Below, piece after piece: positions 18,390-28,400 of a DNA stretch of 64,000 nucleotides. Source of the stretch: AP-15 sp963762575 (GTDB taxonomy: Bacteria; Pseudomonadota; Alphaproteobacteria; ATCC43930; CGMCC-115725); contig CAVXLL010000013.1 of assembly GCA_963762575.1 (NCBI GenBank), positions 372,001-436,000 on the forward strand, written 5' to 3'. The notes beneath the pieces were generated by a model that was given only the letters and a program-made list of their open reading frames with translations, did no database searches and had not been told where the DNA came from. Position 1 is the stretch's first letter. Each line of letters starts with the position of its first letter. Position numbers and translations under genes: made by a program.

Positions 18390-18779
18390 ACCATCAACCT
18401 CCTGCTTGCCAAACCCGCTGGGGCGAAGCCTAAACGGCGGGTCATATAGCGTGGTTCCGCCGCCGGATGCCATGGTTTAGTTTACCTGCCGTTTCACCAG
18501 CCGCCGCGTCCTCGACTTTGCGTTTGGCAGCTGTTCGAGGGACCCCCGACAAATTGAACTTCGGCGCACGTCGAGTGTTGCAGCAGCAAGCCGCGCCCGC
18601 ACATCACGTAATTAGGGGTGACGGGCTGAGCCCTGGCGTGGAGGACCGGCGACCCGGTCGGTTTTTTTGGACTTATCGGTCATTGTCACAATTAATCCGC
18701 TCGCGCCGGCGTCGATTTTTTGGAACAATCAACTCCTGCGGTCCGAGCGGGCCGTAAACCGACTCGACAGGAAGCTGAC
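18390..18779. other. Intergenic region between DUF992 and cold-shock genes
   Basis: About 390 bases without a supported gene. Cold-shock genes often have long structured leaders, so the right-hand part may be a 5' untranslated region, but I see no clear cold-box or terminator. Confidence 0.4.
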
Positions 18780-19406
18780 TTGATCAGAGACAGGAATTTT
18801 CGTCAACCCCGGCGCCGCGATTTCGACGACGACGGCTATGACCCGCATCTCCGCGAATTTGGCGCCGCTCCGCGTTTCCCCCAGCCGCGCTTCGAAACAC
18901 CGTCCGGACCGCCGGTGCGCGCCGTCGTCAAATGGTTCAAGCCCGAGAGAGGCTTCGGGTTTGTCGAATTGACGGACGGCTCGGGCGACGCTTTTCTCCA
19001 TGCCAGCGTGCTCGAACGCAATGGCATCACTGCGGTGCAGGCCGGTGAAACGCTTGAGATCCGCGTGGCGCCGGGGCAAAAGGGACCGCAAGTCACCGAA
19101 GTCCTCAGTGTCGACAGCAGCACGGCCGCACCTCCCGCGGCGCGGCGGTCGGCCTACCCGGCGGCAGGCGGCCGCACACCCCCCTCTACCGAAGCAACGG
19201 TCGAGGAAGCCGGCACGGTGAAGTGGTTCAATGCCCAAAAGGGGTTCGGCTTCATCGTTCGCGACGATGGCGGCAAGGATGCTTTCATCCACGCCTCAGT
19301 GCTCGAGCGATCCGGGGTCGCCACCCTCAATGAAGGGCAGCGCGTGCTGATCGACATCGCCGAAGGCCGCAAAGGTCCCGAAGCCGTCCGGGTCCGTCTC
19401 GCCTAG
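18780..19406 (+). CDS. Double cold-shock-domain protein
   Basis: Single-strand nucleic-acid binding protein with two cold-shock domains: residues about 48-112 (VVKWFKPERGFGFVEL, DAFLHASVLE) and about 144-208 (TVKWFNAQKGFGFIVRDD, DAFIHASVLE), joined by an Ala/Pro-rich linker and preceded by a charged Arg/Asp-rich N-terminus. Both RNP-like motifs (KGFGFI and AFIH) are kept in domain 2. I prefer the TTG at 18780 (AGGAAG six bases upstream, protein starting MIRDRNFRQPRRR) over an in-frame TTG at 18720. Such tandem CSD proteins are typical of alphaproteobacteria and often act as RNA chaperones. Intact. Confidence 0.88.
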   Translation: MIRDRNFRQPRRRDFDDDGYDPHLREFGAAPRFPQPRFETPSGPPVRAVVKWFKPERGFGFVELTDGSGDAFLHASVLERNGITAVQAGETLEIRVAPGQKGPQVTEVLSVDSSTAAPPAARRSAYPAAGGRTPPSTEATVEEAGTVKWFNAQKGFGFIVRDDGGKDAFIHASVLERSGVATLNEGQRVLIDIAEGRKGPEAVRVRLA

Positions 19407-19534
19407 ATCAGGTTCGGGCGGCCCGCCGCCTGCATCCGGGACGGGCGGAATGCCGTAGGGCTGGAAGAATGTCGTGCGTCCTTCGAGGCCTCGCGTTGCG
19501 AGGCGCCTCAGGGTGAGGACATTAAAAACATGCC

Positions 19535-19599
19535 TCATAACCCCTCACTCCGACGCTCTCCCCCACCCTTCTCTCCCGCGCGAGCGAGCGGCGAGAGTG
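19535..19599. repeat. Intergenic repeat, family B, diverged unit
   Basis: CCCCTCACTCCGACGCTCTCC and the following CCCGCGCGAGCGAGCGG resemble the family B unit at 16341. It ends exactly against the glyoxalase stop codon. Confidence 0.5.
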
Positions 19600-19992
19600 T
19601 CAGGCGGCGTTCCTGTCCAGCAGTTCGATGTGGACATTCTGCGGGCCGCGGAGAAAGGCGATCCGCACCCCGGGCCTGATCGTCTTGGGTTCCACCGTAA
19701 ATTCGGCACCCTTTTGCTTGAGCTCGGCGACGACCTGGTCGATCCCGTCGACACGCAGGCCGATGTGCTCGAGCCCCAAATAAGGCGGTTGCGGGGGTGC
19801 GGCGACGGCTTGCTCCGGCGGAACCTGCGCGATGAAGACAGCCACTCCCCCGAGATTGAGGTCGAGACGCGGCCTGCCGTCCGACTGCACCGAGCGAATG
19901 ATCTCGGCGCCGAACATGTTCTCGTACCAGCGGGCGGTTGCTTCCGCATCCGGGCTGCGCAAATGGATGTGGTCGTAGGTGAAGGCGGTCAT
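19600..19992 (-). CDS. VOC/glyoxalase-family protein
   Basis: 130-residue single-module vicinal oxygen chelate protein. The two beta-alpha-beta-beta-beta halves begin with YDHIHLRSPDAEATARWYEN and LEHIGLRVDGIDQVVAELK, placing metal-type histidines at the start of each half; HIELLDR near the end supplies a glutamate. It could be a lactoylglutathione lyase-like enzyme or a methylmalonyl-CoA epimerase-like protein; the substrate cannot be assigned. Start ATG at 19992 with GGGAGAA upstream. Confidence 0.85.
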   Translation of the reverse strand: MTAFTYDHIHLRSPDAEATARWYENMFGAEIIRSVQSDGRPRLDLNLGGVAVFIAQVPPEQAVAAPPQPPYLGLEHIGLRVDGIDQVVAELKQKGAEFTVEPKTIRPGVRIAFLRGPQNVHIELLDRNAA

Positions 19993-20161
19993 GCGTTTCT
20001 CCCTTTGATCGATGCCGATGGCGACGGCCGCTCATCTTCGCCTGTCGTGGCGCATAATTGCATCCACAATCTTACGGGTGTGGTCGGAACCCGAGGTCGT
20101 TAGGGTCGATGAGTGTGAGAGGTAGGCAGCAAGGAGCTCCGGGGTATCGGATGCAACGGGC

Positions 20162-21418
20162 GTGACGTCGCGCGGCGCGCGAAGCGCTTCACGCTTTCCC
20201 GACAGCATCGAAGGCCGCTCCTCCTGGGTGGCGGCGTCGATCACGCTCGCCATCCTTTCATTTTCTTACGGCGCACCGCTGATCGTCGTCGTCGGGCTGA
20301 AGCCGATCGCGGCTTCGCTCGGTGCGGACCGCTCGGTGGTGGCGCTGGCGGCCTCGCTGGTCTGGCTCGGCACCGGCCTCGGCGGCATCCTGATGGGGCG
20401 GATCGCCGACCGCATTGGGATGCGCCAGGTTGCGATCTTTGGCGCGTTGATGACGGCGCTGGGCCTGGCTGTCTCGGCGATCGGCCAAACCTGGGCGCTG
20501 ATTGTCGGCAGCGCCGTCCTGATCGGTCTGTTGGGCAACAGCGCGCATTTCCCGCCCCTCGTCACCTATGTCAGCCGCTGGTTCGACCGGCGCCGCGGAA
20601 CGGCGGTCGCCCTGATCTCGTCAGGGCAATACATCGCCGGCGTCGTCTGGCCTACGGTTTTCGAGCGCGGCATGGACAGCTTCGGCTGGCAGACGACAAT
20701 GCTGGCATTCGCCGTCGTGGTCGCAGCGACAATCGTACCGCTGGCGGTTTTGTTGCGCCCACCCCCGCCGCCGATCCGGACGGAAGGCTCGGCGGCCCAT
20801 TTGCGCCGCCGGGCTCAGGCCCTCCGGTTGCCACCAAATCTGGTGCAGGTGCTGCTCTGCGCGGCGTCCTTCCTGTGTTGCGTGCCGATGGCGATGCCCG
20901 CGGGGCATCTCGTAGCATTGTGCAGCGATCTCGGCATCCCGGCGGCGCGCGGAGCGGCGATGCTCTCGATGATGCTCGGTTGCGCCTTTGTAAGCCGAAT
21001 GTTCTGGGGGTGGCTGACCGACCGGATCGGCGGGCTCGCCGCGGTGTTCGCTGGATCGGCCTGTCAGGCGCTGGCGATCGCGGCATTCACGGTAACCCAA
21101 GACGAGGCGGGGTTATTTGCCGTCTCGGCCGCCTACGGCCTGGGGTTCAGCGGGATCATCCCGGCCTATGTCGTGGCGATCCGCGACCTCTTCCCGTCAG
21201 CCGAGGCGTCCTGGCGAGTACCGACGTTATTGTTCACCGGCATGTCCGGCATGGCGTTCGGCGGCTGGTTCGCCGGCGCGCTCTACGACCATTTCGGCTT
21301 CTACGCGCCGGCCTTCGCCGCGGGCGCGCTTTTCAATCTCGCCAATCTCCTGGTTATCGGGTTCCTCGTCGTAAGACAGGCCCAGCAAACACCCGCGGCC
21401 GTAACAGTGTCACCGTAA
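20162..21418 (+). CDS. Major facilitator superfamily transporter
   Basis: 418 residues with 12 predicted hydrophobic segments and the loop-2 motif GRIADRIGMRQ (MFS motif A), repeated after TM8 as GWLTDRIGG. The layout resembles oxalate/formate or monocarboxylate antiporter-like MFS proteins (GIIPAYVVAIRDLFP before TM11). GTG start at 20162. It is followed after 35 bases by the lactonase-like gene on the same strand, so they may be co-transcribed. Substrate unknown. Confidence 0.9.
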   Translation: MTSRGARSASRFPDSIEGRSSWVAASITLAILSFSYGAPLIVVVGLKPIAASLGADRSVVALAASLVWLGTGLGGILMGRIADRIGMRQVAIFGALMTALGLAVSAIGQTWALIVGSAVLIGLLGNSAHFPPLVTYVSRWFDRRRGTAVALISSGQYIAGVVWPTVFERGMDSFGWQTTMLAFAVVVAATIVPLAVLLRPPPPPIRTEGSAAHLRRRAQALRLPPNLVQVLLCAASFLCCVPMAMPAGHLVALCSDLGIPAARGAAMLSMMLGCAFVSRMFWGWLTDRIGGLAAVFAGSACQALAIAAFTVTQDEAGLFAVSAAYGLGFSGIIPAYVVAIRDLFPSAEASWRVPTLLFTGMSGMAFGGWFAGALYDHFGFYAPAFAAGALFNLANLLVIGFLVVRQAQQTPAAVTVSP

Positions 21419-21453
21419 GGTTCATCTCGTTTCCGCTGGATGGGGAGGAGATC

Positions 21454-22218
21454 GTGAGCATCAAACTCTACGCGATGACCTGCGGCTGGCTGACCGGCAA
21501 CCTTGACCGATTGATGGAGGGCGGGGAAGGGAAAGCGAAGCTGCCAATCCCGGCCTATCTGATCGAGCATCCAAAGGGCACGGCGCTGTTCGACACGGGC
21601 ATGCACCCCGCCTGCCAGCACGATCCCGCCGGGCGGGTCGGCCCGCGAATAGCCGGCCTGTTCGGCTTCAATTACCAACCCGGCGAAGAAATTTCCGAGC
21701 GCCTCGCCGCGCTCGGCCGCGATCCCGGCCGCATCGACCTGATCATCACGTCGCATCTGCATTTCGACCATGTCGGCGGCAACGCTCTGATCCCGAACGC
21801 GACCGTCATCGTTCAGCGCCGCGAATGGGATGCCGGATTGGACCCGGACATCGCCGCGCAGCGCGGCTTTGACCGCCAAGATTACGACCTCGGCCATAAG
21901 GTCCGGCAGGTCGATGGCGAGCACGACGTGTTCGGTGACGGCTCGGTCGTGTGCCTGCCGACCTACGGTCACACTCCGGGACACCAGTCGTTGAAATTGC
22001 GGCTTCCTGCGGGCGAGATCGTGCTGGCCTGCGATGCTTGCTATTTCTGCCGAACCCTGCGCGAGCGGCGTTTGCCGAGATACGTGCACGACCGCGCGGC
22101 GATGCACGCCTCGCTCGACCGCCTCGCCCAGCTCGAAAAGGGCGGCGCCCGTATCTTCTTCGGCCACGACAGCGACTTCTGGAAAGCGGTGCCGCAGGCG
22201 CCCGTGGCGATCGGCTAG
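21454..22218 (+). CDS. MBL-fold hydrolase, N-acyl-homoserine-lactonase-like
   Basis: Two-zinc metallo-beta-lactamase fold. The motif SHLHFDHVGG gives the HxHxDH zinc site; TYGHTPGHQS gives the next His; VLACDACYFC provides the bridging Asp; FFGHDSDFW gives the last His. The N-terminal text MSIKLYAMTCGWL and LIEHPKGTALFDTGMHP are typical of AttM/AiiB-type lactonases, which open acyl-homoserine or other lactone rings. 254 residues. GTG at 21454 with GGGGAGGAG just upstream. Quorum-quenching is possible but not proven; no luxI/luxR is in the window. Confidence 0.88.
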   Translation: MSIKLYAMTCGWLTGNLDRLMEGGEGKAKLPIPAYLIEHPKGTALFDTGMHPACQHDPAGRVGPRIAGLFGFNYQPGEEISERLAALGRDPGRIDLIITSHLHFDHVGGNALIPNATVIVQRREWDAGLDPDIAAQRGFDRQDYDLGHKVRQVDGEHDVFGDGSVVCLPTYGHTPGHQSLKLRLPAGEIVLACDACYFCRTLRERRLPRYVHDRAAMHASLDRLAQLEKGGARIFFGHDSDFWKAVPQAPVAIG

Positions 22219-22251
22219 TCGGGGTGGGGGCGGCAGGCGGCGGACGAGACT

Positions 22252-23205
22252 TTAAAGTTTTGCGAGCTTGTGGATGACCCGCAGGCGCTTTGGCGGCGGC
22301 TCCTTTGAGAACCGCGGCCAGGTGCGGCCCGAGAGCTCGCCGACATAGATGTTGCCGAGCCCGTCGACCGCCATGCCGTGCGGCGAGGTGAACTGGCCGG
22401 GGGCGAGCCCAGCATGCATCTTGCCGAGCCGCGCCAGAACCCGGCCTTTGGAGGTATGGATGCTGACGCGCGGGCCGATATTGGGCCAATCCTTATTGAT
22501 CTCGCCGGACGGGCCGCCTTCGCCGATATAGAAGAGCGGGTCGGGACCGGCCGCCATGCACATGCCGTTCGGCCGGTGCAGATTGTTCCACTGGCTTTCG
22601 AACTTGCCGTTGCCGTCGAACACCTGCACCCGGTGGTTCTCCCGATCGGCGACATAGACCCAGCCGTCGCGATCGCAACAGATGTTGTGGGGAATGTTGA
22701 ACTGGCCGGGATCGGTGCCGGGCTCGCCCCAGGACATCAGGAGCTTACCGTCCGCAGTGTACTTATGGATGCGGGCATTGCCGTAGCCGTCCGAAACGTA
22801 GAGGTCCCCCTGCGGCGACAAGGCGGTGTGGGTGCAGCGGTGGAACGGCTCGCCGCTCATAAAGGGTTTGGGCTCGCCCGGGATGCCGAGAGTCATCAGC
22901 ACTTTGCCGTCGAGGGTGCACTTGCGCACCGTGTGGTCGCCGTCATCGGTCAAATGAATCGTGTCGTCCGGGCCCATATGGACGCCGTGCGGCCGGCGGA
23001 AGACCCCTTCACCCCAGGTGCGCAGCAGATTGCCTTCGGCATCGAATACCGCGACCGGATGCTCGCCGCGGTTGAAGGCGTAAACCCGGTTCTGCCGGTC
23101 GACCCCGACCGCCGCGCAGTCACCCAGCGTGATTTCCTCCGGCACCTTGGCCCAATTTTCGTTGACCTCGAAGGTGTACTCCCCGCTTCCGAGCTGAACC
23201 GTCAT
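22252..23205 (-). CDS. NHL-repeat beta-propeller protein
   Basis: 317 residues built of six NHL-type blades, each with text such as RRPHGVHMGPDDTIHLTDD, GDLYVSDGYGNARIHKY, NIPHNICCDRDGWVYVAD and SPHGMAVDGLGNIYVGE. This layout is shared with the lyase domain of peptidylglycine alpha-amidating enzyme, and close bacterial homologues are often labelled that way, but the enzyme's reaction is not established for them. No signal peptide, so cytoplasmic. Intact; tail to tail with the lactonase-like gene. Confidence 0.85.
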   Translation of the reverse strand: MTVQLGSGEYTFEVNENWAKVPEEITLGDCAAVGVDRQNRVYAFNRGEHPVAVFDAEGNLLRTWGEGVFRRPHGVHMGPDDTIHLTDDGDHTVRKCTLDGKVLMTLGIPGEPKPFMSGEPFHRCTHTALSPQGDLYVSDGYGNARIHKYTADGKLLMSWGEPGTDPGQFNIPHNICCDRDGWVYVADRENHRVQVFDGNGKFESQWNNLHRPNGMCMAAGPDPLFYIGEGGPSGEINKDWPNIGPRVSIHTSKGRVLARLGKMHAGLAPGQFTSPHGMAVDGLGNIYVGELSGRTWPRFSKEPPPKRLRVIHKLAKL

Positions 23206-23229
23206 GCGCTCTCTCCCGTACCCTTGCAG

Positions 23230-24084
23230 TTAGCTCATCGCTATCTCGCGAGGATTGCGATCGTCACGCGCGCCCTTTAGCAACAGAGCCCGATAAATGC
23301 CGTAGAGCAAGACGCTCGCTGCTGTCGCCGCCATCGCGACAACTATAAGAAACCAGGCGAGGGCCAATTTAGGATCCTCGAGTATTCTTGGCCTGAACAT
23401 AGTCTCGGGTTGATACCCCAATAGCCTCATGGTCTCTGCGGCTATATGGGTGACGACGTTCTTATCCCAATTCATTGCAACCGCGTACTCGAAGCGGGCT
23501 TCCGTCACCGGCATGTTGGCTATTTTGTCGCCTTCGCCGCGCTGATGTCGAAGCTCGAACACCCGCTCTGCGCCGCGGTTTGTCGAGGCGAGATCTCGAA
23601 CCCCGAAATACCTGCCGTCGCCCGCCGGGTAATCGATATTCCAGGTCGGATCGACCACCATCGATCCGCCCTCGTAACGGGCCTCGACAACAGTGTGGAT
23701 AAAATTACAGTGCGGACAAGGGGACATCATCACCAGGCCCGCGCCGATCCCCAACTCGTTCAACATCGCCGCGACCAGCCGGGACTTGTCCGCGCAATCT
23801 CCGCCGCGCTCCAGCACCTGGATTGGCGTGGGTCCGAGCGCGGGAACTAGAAAATAGGATGAGTTCTTACCAAAGCCCTGATGATGATAAACCCAATCGT
23901 TAACTGCAACGATACGCGCAGAATCACTCTTCAAATTTGCCGTTATCTTTTGGGCCTCCTGGCCGATTACCGAATTATCATGGCGCCAGTCCGCCAGGAG
24001 ACCGGCAGAGCCAGCGAGGGGAAGCGCGATGATCGCGATACCGGCCCACCGGGGCCACCAGCGCGAAATCCGATTTGCCATCAT
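23230..24084 (-). CDS. Membrane-anchored transglutaminase-like cysteine protein
   Basis: 284 residues with an N-terminal signal anchor (AGIAIIALPLAGSAGLLA), a periplasmic transglutaminase-like domain, and a C-terminal membrane helix (LAWFLIVVAMAATAASVLLYG). The catalytic triad is visible: Cys in RGGDCADKSRL, His in NFIHTVVEA, Asp in VVDPTWNID. Such proteins may be proteases or amidases rather than crosslinkers. A CPHC pair just before the His is unusual and could form a disulfide. The gene is 24 bases upstream of the NHL gene on the same strand and may be co-transcribed. Confidence 0.85.
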   Translation of the reverse strand: MMANRISRWWPRWAGIAIIALPLAGSAGLLADWRHDNSVIGQEAQKITANLKSDSARIVAVNDWVYHHQGFGKNSSYFLVPALGPTPIQVLERGGDCADKSRLVAAMLNELGIGAGLVMMSPCPHCNFIHTVVEARYEGGSMVVDPTWNIDYPAGDGRYFGVRDLASTNRGAERVFELRHQRGEGDKIANMPVTEARFEYAVAMNWDKNVVTHIAAETMRLLGYQPETMFRPRILEDPKLALAWFLIVVAMAATAASVLLYGIYRALLLKGARDDRNPREIAMS

Positions 24085-24273
24085 CCGTTAATGGGCGGGT
24101 CTGAGTACCGAGCAGAAAGCGAGTATCGAGGGTCGGTCCGGGCCTCGTCAAGCGCGGGGTTAGCCGCTTATTTTACCCGCTTATTTATATAGCCTGCGAT
24201 CGGCCATAAGCCATAGGATAGCAGGCTCAGGCCACCGGGCCGTGATCTTGCGAAGGAGCGCGAGGAATCGATC

Positions 24274-25422
24274 ATGCAGGACAAGCTGATCTCCGGCGAC
24301 AACCATATCGACCTCACATATCTGCCACCTGACCTGTGGTCGGCGCAGGCGCCCAACAAATGGAAATTGCTCGCGCCCCGCGTCGAGGAGATGGACGACG
24401 GCCTCCACTGGTTTGTCGACGCCCAGGACAGGGGGATGTGGAACGGCATCGGCCCCGGCTTCCTCCCTTATCAGAAGGGGATGTTCGGCCATATCGACGA
24501 GATGAAGGATCTCGGCTTCGAATGGAGTTCCCAACCCGGCGCGAAGCCTCGGCCGACCACCCCCGAATTGCGCCTTGCCGATCTCGATCGCGACGGCCTC
24601 TCTGCCGAGATCATCTATGGCTGCCTGATGATCAACGATCTGATCTCCGAGGCTCCGCTGCGCGCTTGGGCGGACAAAACCTACAATGACTGGGTTGCGG
24701 AATTCGCCAAGCGCTCGGACCCTAACCGCGTGTTCCCGCTGGCGATCGTCCCCAACACCGACCCGGTCGAGGCCGCCGCCGAGGTCCGGCGCTGCGCCAA
24801 GATGGGCCTGCGCGGCGGCGATCTCGCCTTCAAGCGGATGACTCCGCCGCTCTATACCCACGAGTGGTACCCCCTGTGGGAAGCGGCCGCCGAGTGCCGG
24901 TTCCCGATCTCGTTCCACTCGACCGGCTTCAAGGCGTTGCGGGCGCCCGACACGCCTGAGATGGAAAAGCAGTATTTCACGCAATGGCGGCTGGTGCGCT
25001 CGGCCCTCTTCCAGCTCGACACGATGGAGGTGCTGGTTTCGCTGTTGGCGTCCGGCGCTTGCGAGAAATACCCCGACTTCAATTTCGTGCTCGGCAAGTC
25101 GGGGGTGACATGGCTGCCCTACGTCTTCGACCGCCTCGACACCGAATATGCCGACCGTGCAAGAAGCCTCAATTTCAAGCTCAAGCCGAGCGACTACTTC
25201 CGCCGCCAGGGCTACGTCACCTATCAGCAGGACCAGTATCTCGATCCGATCATCCCGCTGATCGGTGAGGACAACATCATCTGGGGCGCCGACTACCCGC
25301 ACCCCGACTGCATCTGGCCGGATTCACAGCGCGTTCTCGACAAGAACCTCGCCGCGATCTCGCCGACCGTCCGCCGCAAGATCACCAGCGAGAACGTGAC
25401 CCGGCTCTATCACCTGAATTGA
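24274..25422 (+). CDS. Amidohydrolase-2 family metal-dependent hydrolase/decarboxylase
   Basis: 382 residues in the ACMSD/amidohydrolase-2 TIM-barrel family. Metal-site text includes GDNHID at the N-terminus (in place of the more usual DxHxH), a central SFHSTGF histidine and the C-terminal IIWGADYPHPD with the conserved Asp. A GGAGCGCGAGGAA sequence lies upstream of the ATG. Family members decarboxylate or hydrolyse aromatic or lactone substrates; the substrate here is unknown. The final 642 bases recur at 32202-32843 beyond the restriction-modification genes. Confidence 0.88.
   Translation: MQDKLISGDNHIDLTYLPPDLWSAQAPNKWKLLAPRVEEMDDGLHWFVDAQDRGMWNGIGPGFLPYQKGMFGHIDEMKDLGFEWSSQPGAKPRPTTPELRLADLDRDGLSAEIIYGCLMINDLISEAPLRAWADKTYNDWVAEFAKRSDPNRVFPLAIVPNTDPVEAAAEVRRCAKMGLRGGDLAFKRMTPPLYTHEWYPLWEAAAECRFPISFHSTGFKALRAPDTPEMEKQYFTQWRLVRSALFQLDTMEVLVSLLASGACEKYPDFNFVLGKSGVTWLPYVFDRLDTEYADRARSLNFKLKPSDYFRRQGYVTYQQDQYLDPIIPLIGEDNIIWGADYPHPDCIWPDSQRVLDKNLAAISPTVRRKITSENVTRLYHLN
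24781..25422 (+). repeat. Direct repeat, copy 1 (3' part of amidohydrolase gene)
   Basis: This 642-base segment is repeated in the same orientation 7,421 bases downstream (32202-32843). By hand I count about 30 differences, almost all in third codon positions, with one amino-acid change (Lys to Glu in LGKSGV). The repeat ends exactly at the stop codon. The two copies bracket the restriction-modification genes. Confidence 0.93.
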
Positions 25423-25439
25423 CGGCGATCGCACCCACC

Positions 25440-25489
25440 GGCCCCCTCCCATTCCCTCCCCCCTCGCGGGGGTGGGCTAGGGTGGGGGC
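25440..25489. repeat. Intergenic repeat, family B, overlapping the hsdR stop
   Basis: CCCCCTCCCATTCCCTCCCC, a hairpin CCCTCGCGGGGG, then GGGCTAGGGTGGGGG. The unit at 49869 is almost the same. Read on the minus strand, its right edge supplies the last Pro codons and the TAG stop of hsdR. Confidence 0.75.
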
Positions 25490-28400
25490 GCAGCTGCAGG
25501 CGCATTCGAGGCGTTGGTAGCGGGTGAGCGGCTGTGGATGGTGTCGAAGATCTCGCGCGCGAGGATCGGGAACGCGGAGCTCTGAAAATCGCGGTCGGCC
25601 ATGTAGCGGGTTACGATCTTGTCGTTCTCGCCCATCCGCTCGATCATCAAATCCTCAATCAGCTTGCGAATGCCGAGCTCGAATTTGTCGAGCGGGTTGG
25701 CGAGCGCGGTCTGCACGACCTGGGTATTCCGGCACGCTCTTTCCTTGATCTGTTCGAAGAAGAGGCGATCCTCCTCGGTGAATTGCGTTCCGAAGCGCTC
25801 GTTCAGCAGCTGAATGATCGTAGAGAGGGGCGCTTGCTCGTCCTCTGCGCGGCCGGTGCCGACCTCGGTAGGGCTTTTGATTTGTTGGGCCTCGCCCTCC
25901 CGTAACTCGATCGCTCCCGAGAATTCTCGTGAGAGGCGGTAATACTGAAGGTCGACCTCGTCTCCAAGCTCGATCGTCGAGCCGCGATCGAGTTGGAGAT
26001 GCGGCAGCAGAAACCGCCCGTAGCCGTACAGCATTTCGAGTTCGCGGTCGTCATACGGGATGATCTGGCTGAGAAAACCGTACATCCGCACATAGCCGAC
26101 GAGCCTGTCTCGGAATGCCTGCTGTTCGTCCTCGTCGAGCAATTTGAACCGATCGACGGCCGGCTGCAGATGGCGCTCCAACTCGGCGTGATCGGCTGCC
26201 CTTTGCCGGATGGCCGGCTTGTACAGAGTTTGCGCGAACGCCTCGATCTCGCTCCAATGATATACCTGAACTTGATCGAGTTCGTGTTTCAGCGCTTCCA
26301 GAGCGCCAGGGTCGGAGACCTCTTCGAGCTCGGTCTTGTCGTAGTAAGGTTTAAAGGCGCGGAATATGTCTTCGGCCTCGTTGACGAAATCGAGGACGAA
26401 CGGAGCGTCTTTGCCAGGGATCATCCGGTTCAGACGCGATAGAGTTTGTACCGCCTGGACACCGTCGAGCCGCTTGTCGACGTACATCGTGTGTAGGAGC
26501 GGCTGATCGAAACCCGTCTGATATTTGTTGGCAACCAGCAGAATGTTGTAATCCGACGAACCGAACCGCTCGGGCAAGGCCGCCTCGCTGATTGGTCTTC
26601 CAGTGATCACGTCTTTGTTCATGCCGGGTTCGGTATAGTCAAACCCGGTCTCCGGGTCTCGCACGGTGCCACTGAAGGCGACGAGGGGCCGAACGTCCGT
26701 ATAGCCGTTTTCGCTAATATATCGCCCGAACGCCAGCATGTAGCGGACTGCGTGCAAGCGCGAGGAGGTGACTACCATCGCCTTGGCCCGGCCGCCGAGG
26801 CGACGCCTCACGCTGCGCCGGAAATGCTCGACCATGACCTCGGTCTTCTGCTCGATATTATGCGGGTGAAGGCTCATGAACTTCGCGAGTGCACGCGCCG
26901 CCCGCTTTTTCGGCAGGTTGGGATCGTCCTCGGCGGCTTTCAGCAGCCGGTAATAGGTGCCGTAAGTCGTGTAATTGGTCAGGACATCGAGGATGAACTT
27001 CTCCTCGATCGCCTGACGCATGCTGTAGATGTGAAACGGGTCTGGCGTGCCGTTCGGACCCGCCCTGCCGAACAACTCCAGGGTTTTGCCCTTCGGCGTC
27101 GCTGTGAACGCGAAAAAACTCAAATTCGGTTGCCGGCCGCGCGACAGCATGACCTGGTTAAGGCCGTCTTCCCAGTCAGGTTCGTCATCACCCGTGTCGA
27201 TGGCTGTCGCACCAAGGATCGCCTTCAGTTCGCGCGCGGTCTCGCCGGATTGGCTCGAATGCGCTTCATCGACGATGACCGCGTATCTCCGCGCGGCAAT
27301 AGCGGCCTGCCATTCCTGGGCTTGCTGCTTTTCGGCTTCGCTCGCGTTTTCCTGGCTGTCCGCACCCGCCGCGTGCAGCAAACCGCGCAGCACGAACGGG
27401 AACTTCTGCAATGTCGTGATGACGATCTTAGTGCCGTCGATCAACGCCGCCGCCAACTGCTTCGAGTCTTGATCGATCGCCTTGACGACTCCTTGCGCGT
27501 GCTCGATCTGGTAGATCGCGTCCTGCAACTGGTCGTCGAGCACGCGGCGGTCCGTGACGACGATAACGCAGTCGAAGACCTTGCCGTCTTGCGCATCGTG
27601 CAGGCTCGCCAGACGATGCGATAGCCATGAAATGCTGTTGGTCTTTCCGCTGCCTGCCGAGTGCTGGATCAGGTAATTGTGGCCTGCGCGTTCGTTGCGT
27701 GCTGCAGCCACGAGCTTCCGCACCGCGTCGAGCTGGTGATAGCGAGGGAAGACCATTCTCTCCTTGACGACATGTCGCCGCCCGCCGCGCCCGTCATCAA
27801 CTCTCTCTTCCTCGCGCTCGACGAACATGAAATGGCCGAGGATGTCGAGGAAGCTGTCGCGCTCCAGCACCTCTTCCCAGAAATAGCCGGTGCGATAGCC
27901 GGATGGGTGCTGCGGATTGCCGGCGCCGCATTGCACCTCCTCCGGATGACTCCCGCGATTGAACGGCAGAAATTGGGTCGCCTCCTTGAGGAGGCGCGTC
28001 GTCATATGGACCTCGTCCGGATCGGCGGCAAAATGGACGAGCGCCCGTTTCTTGAAATCGAACAAGGGCGCGCGCGGGTCTCGGTCTTCCTGATATTGCT
28101 TGCAGGCATGCCGCCAATTCTGGCCGGTGGCCGGGTTTTTCAATTCGCAGGTCGCGACCGGCAGGCCGTTGAGCGCGAACAGCACATCCACCGTGTCGTG
28201 CTTGCCGGGATGGCACGGCACCTGCCGCGTCACCGTCAGCCGGTTTTGTTCGTAAAGCCGCAGGACCTCCTCATTGAGCCCGTGCGCCGGCTTGAAATAA
28301 GCTAGGCGAAAGGAGCGGCCGAAAAACTTGAACCCGTGCCGCAGCACATGCAGCGTGCCTTTGAGATCGAGTTCCTTGACGAGCGCATCGACGATCAGCC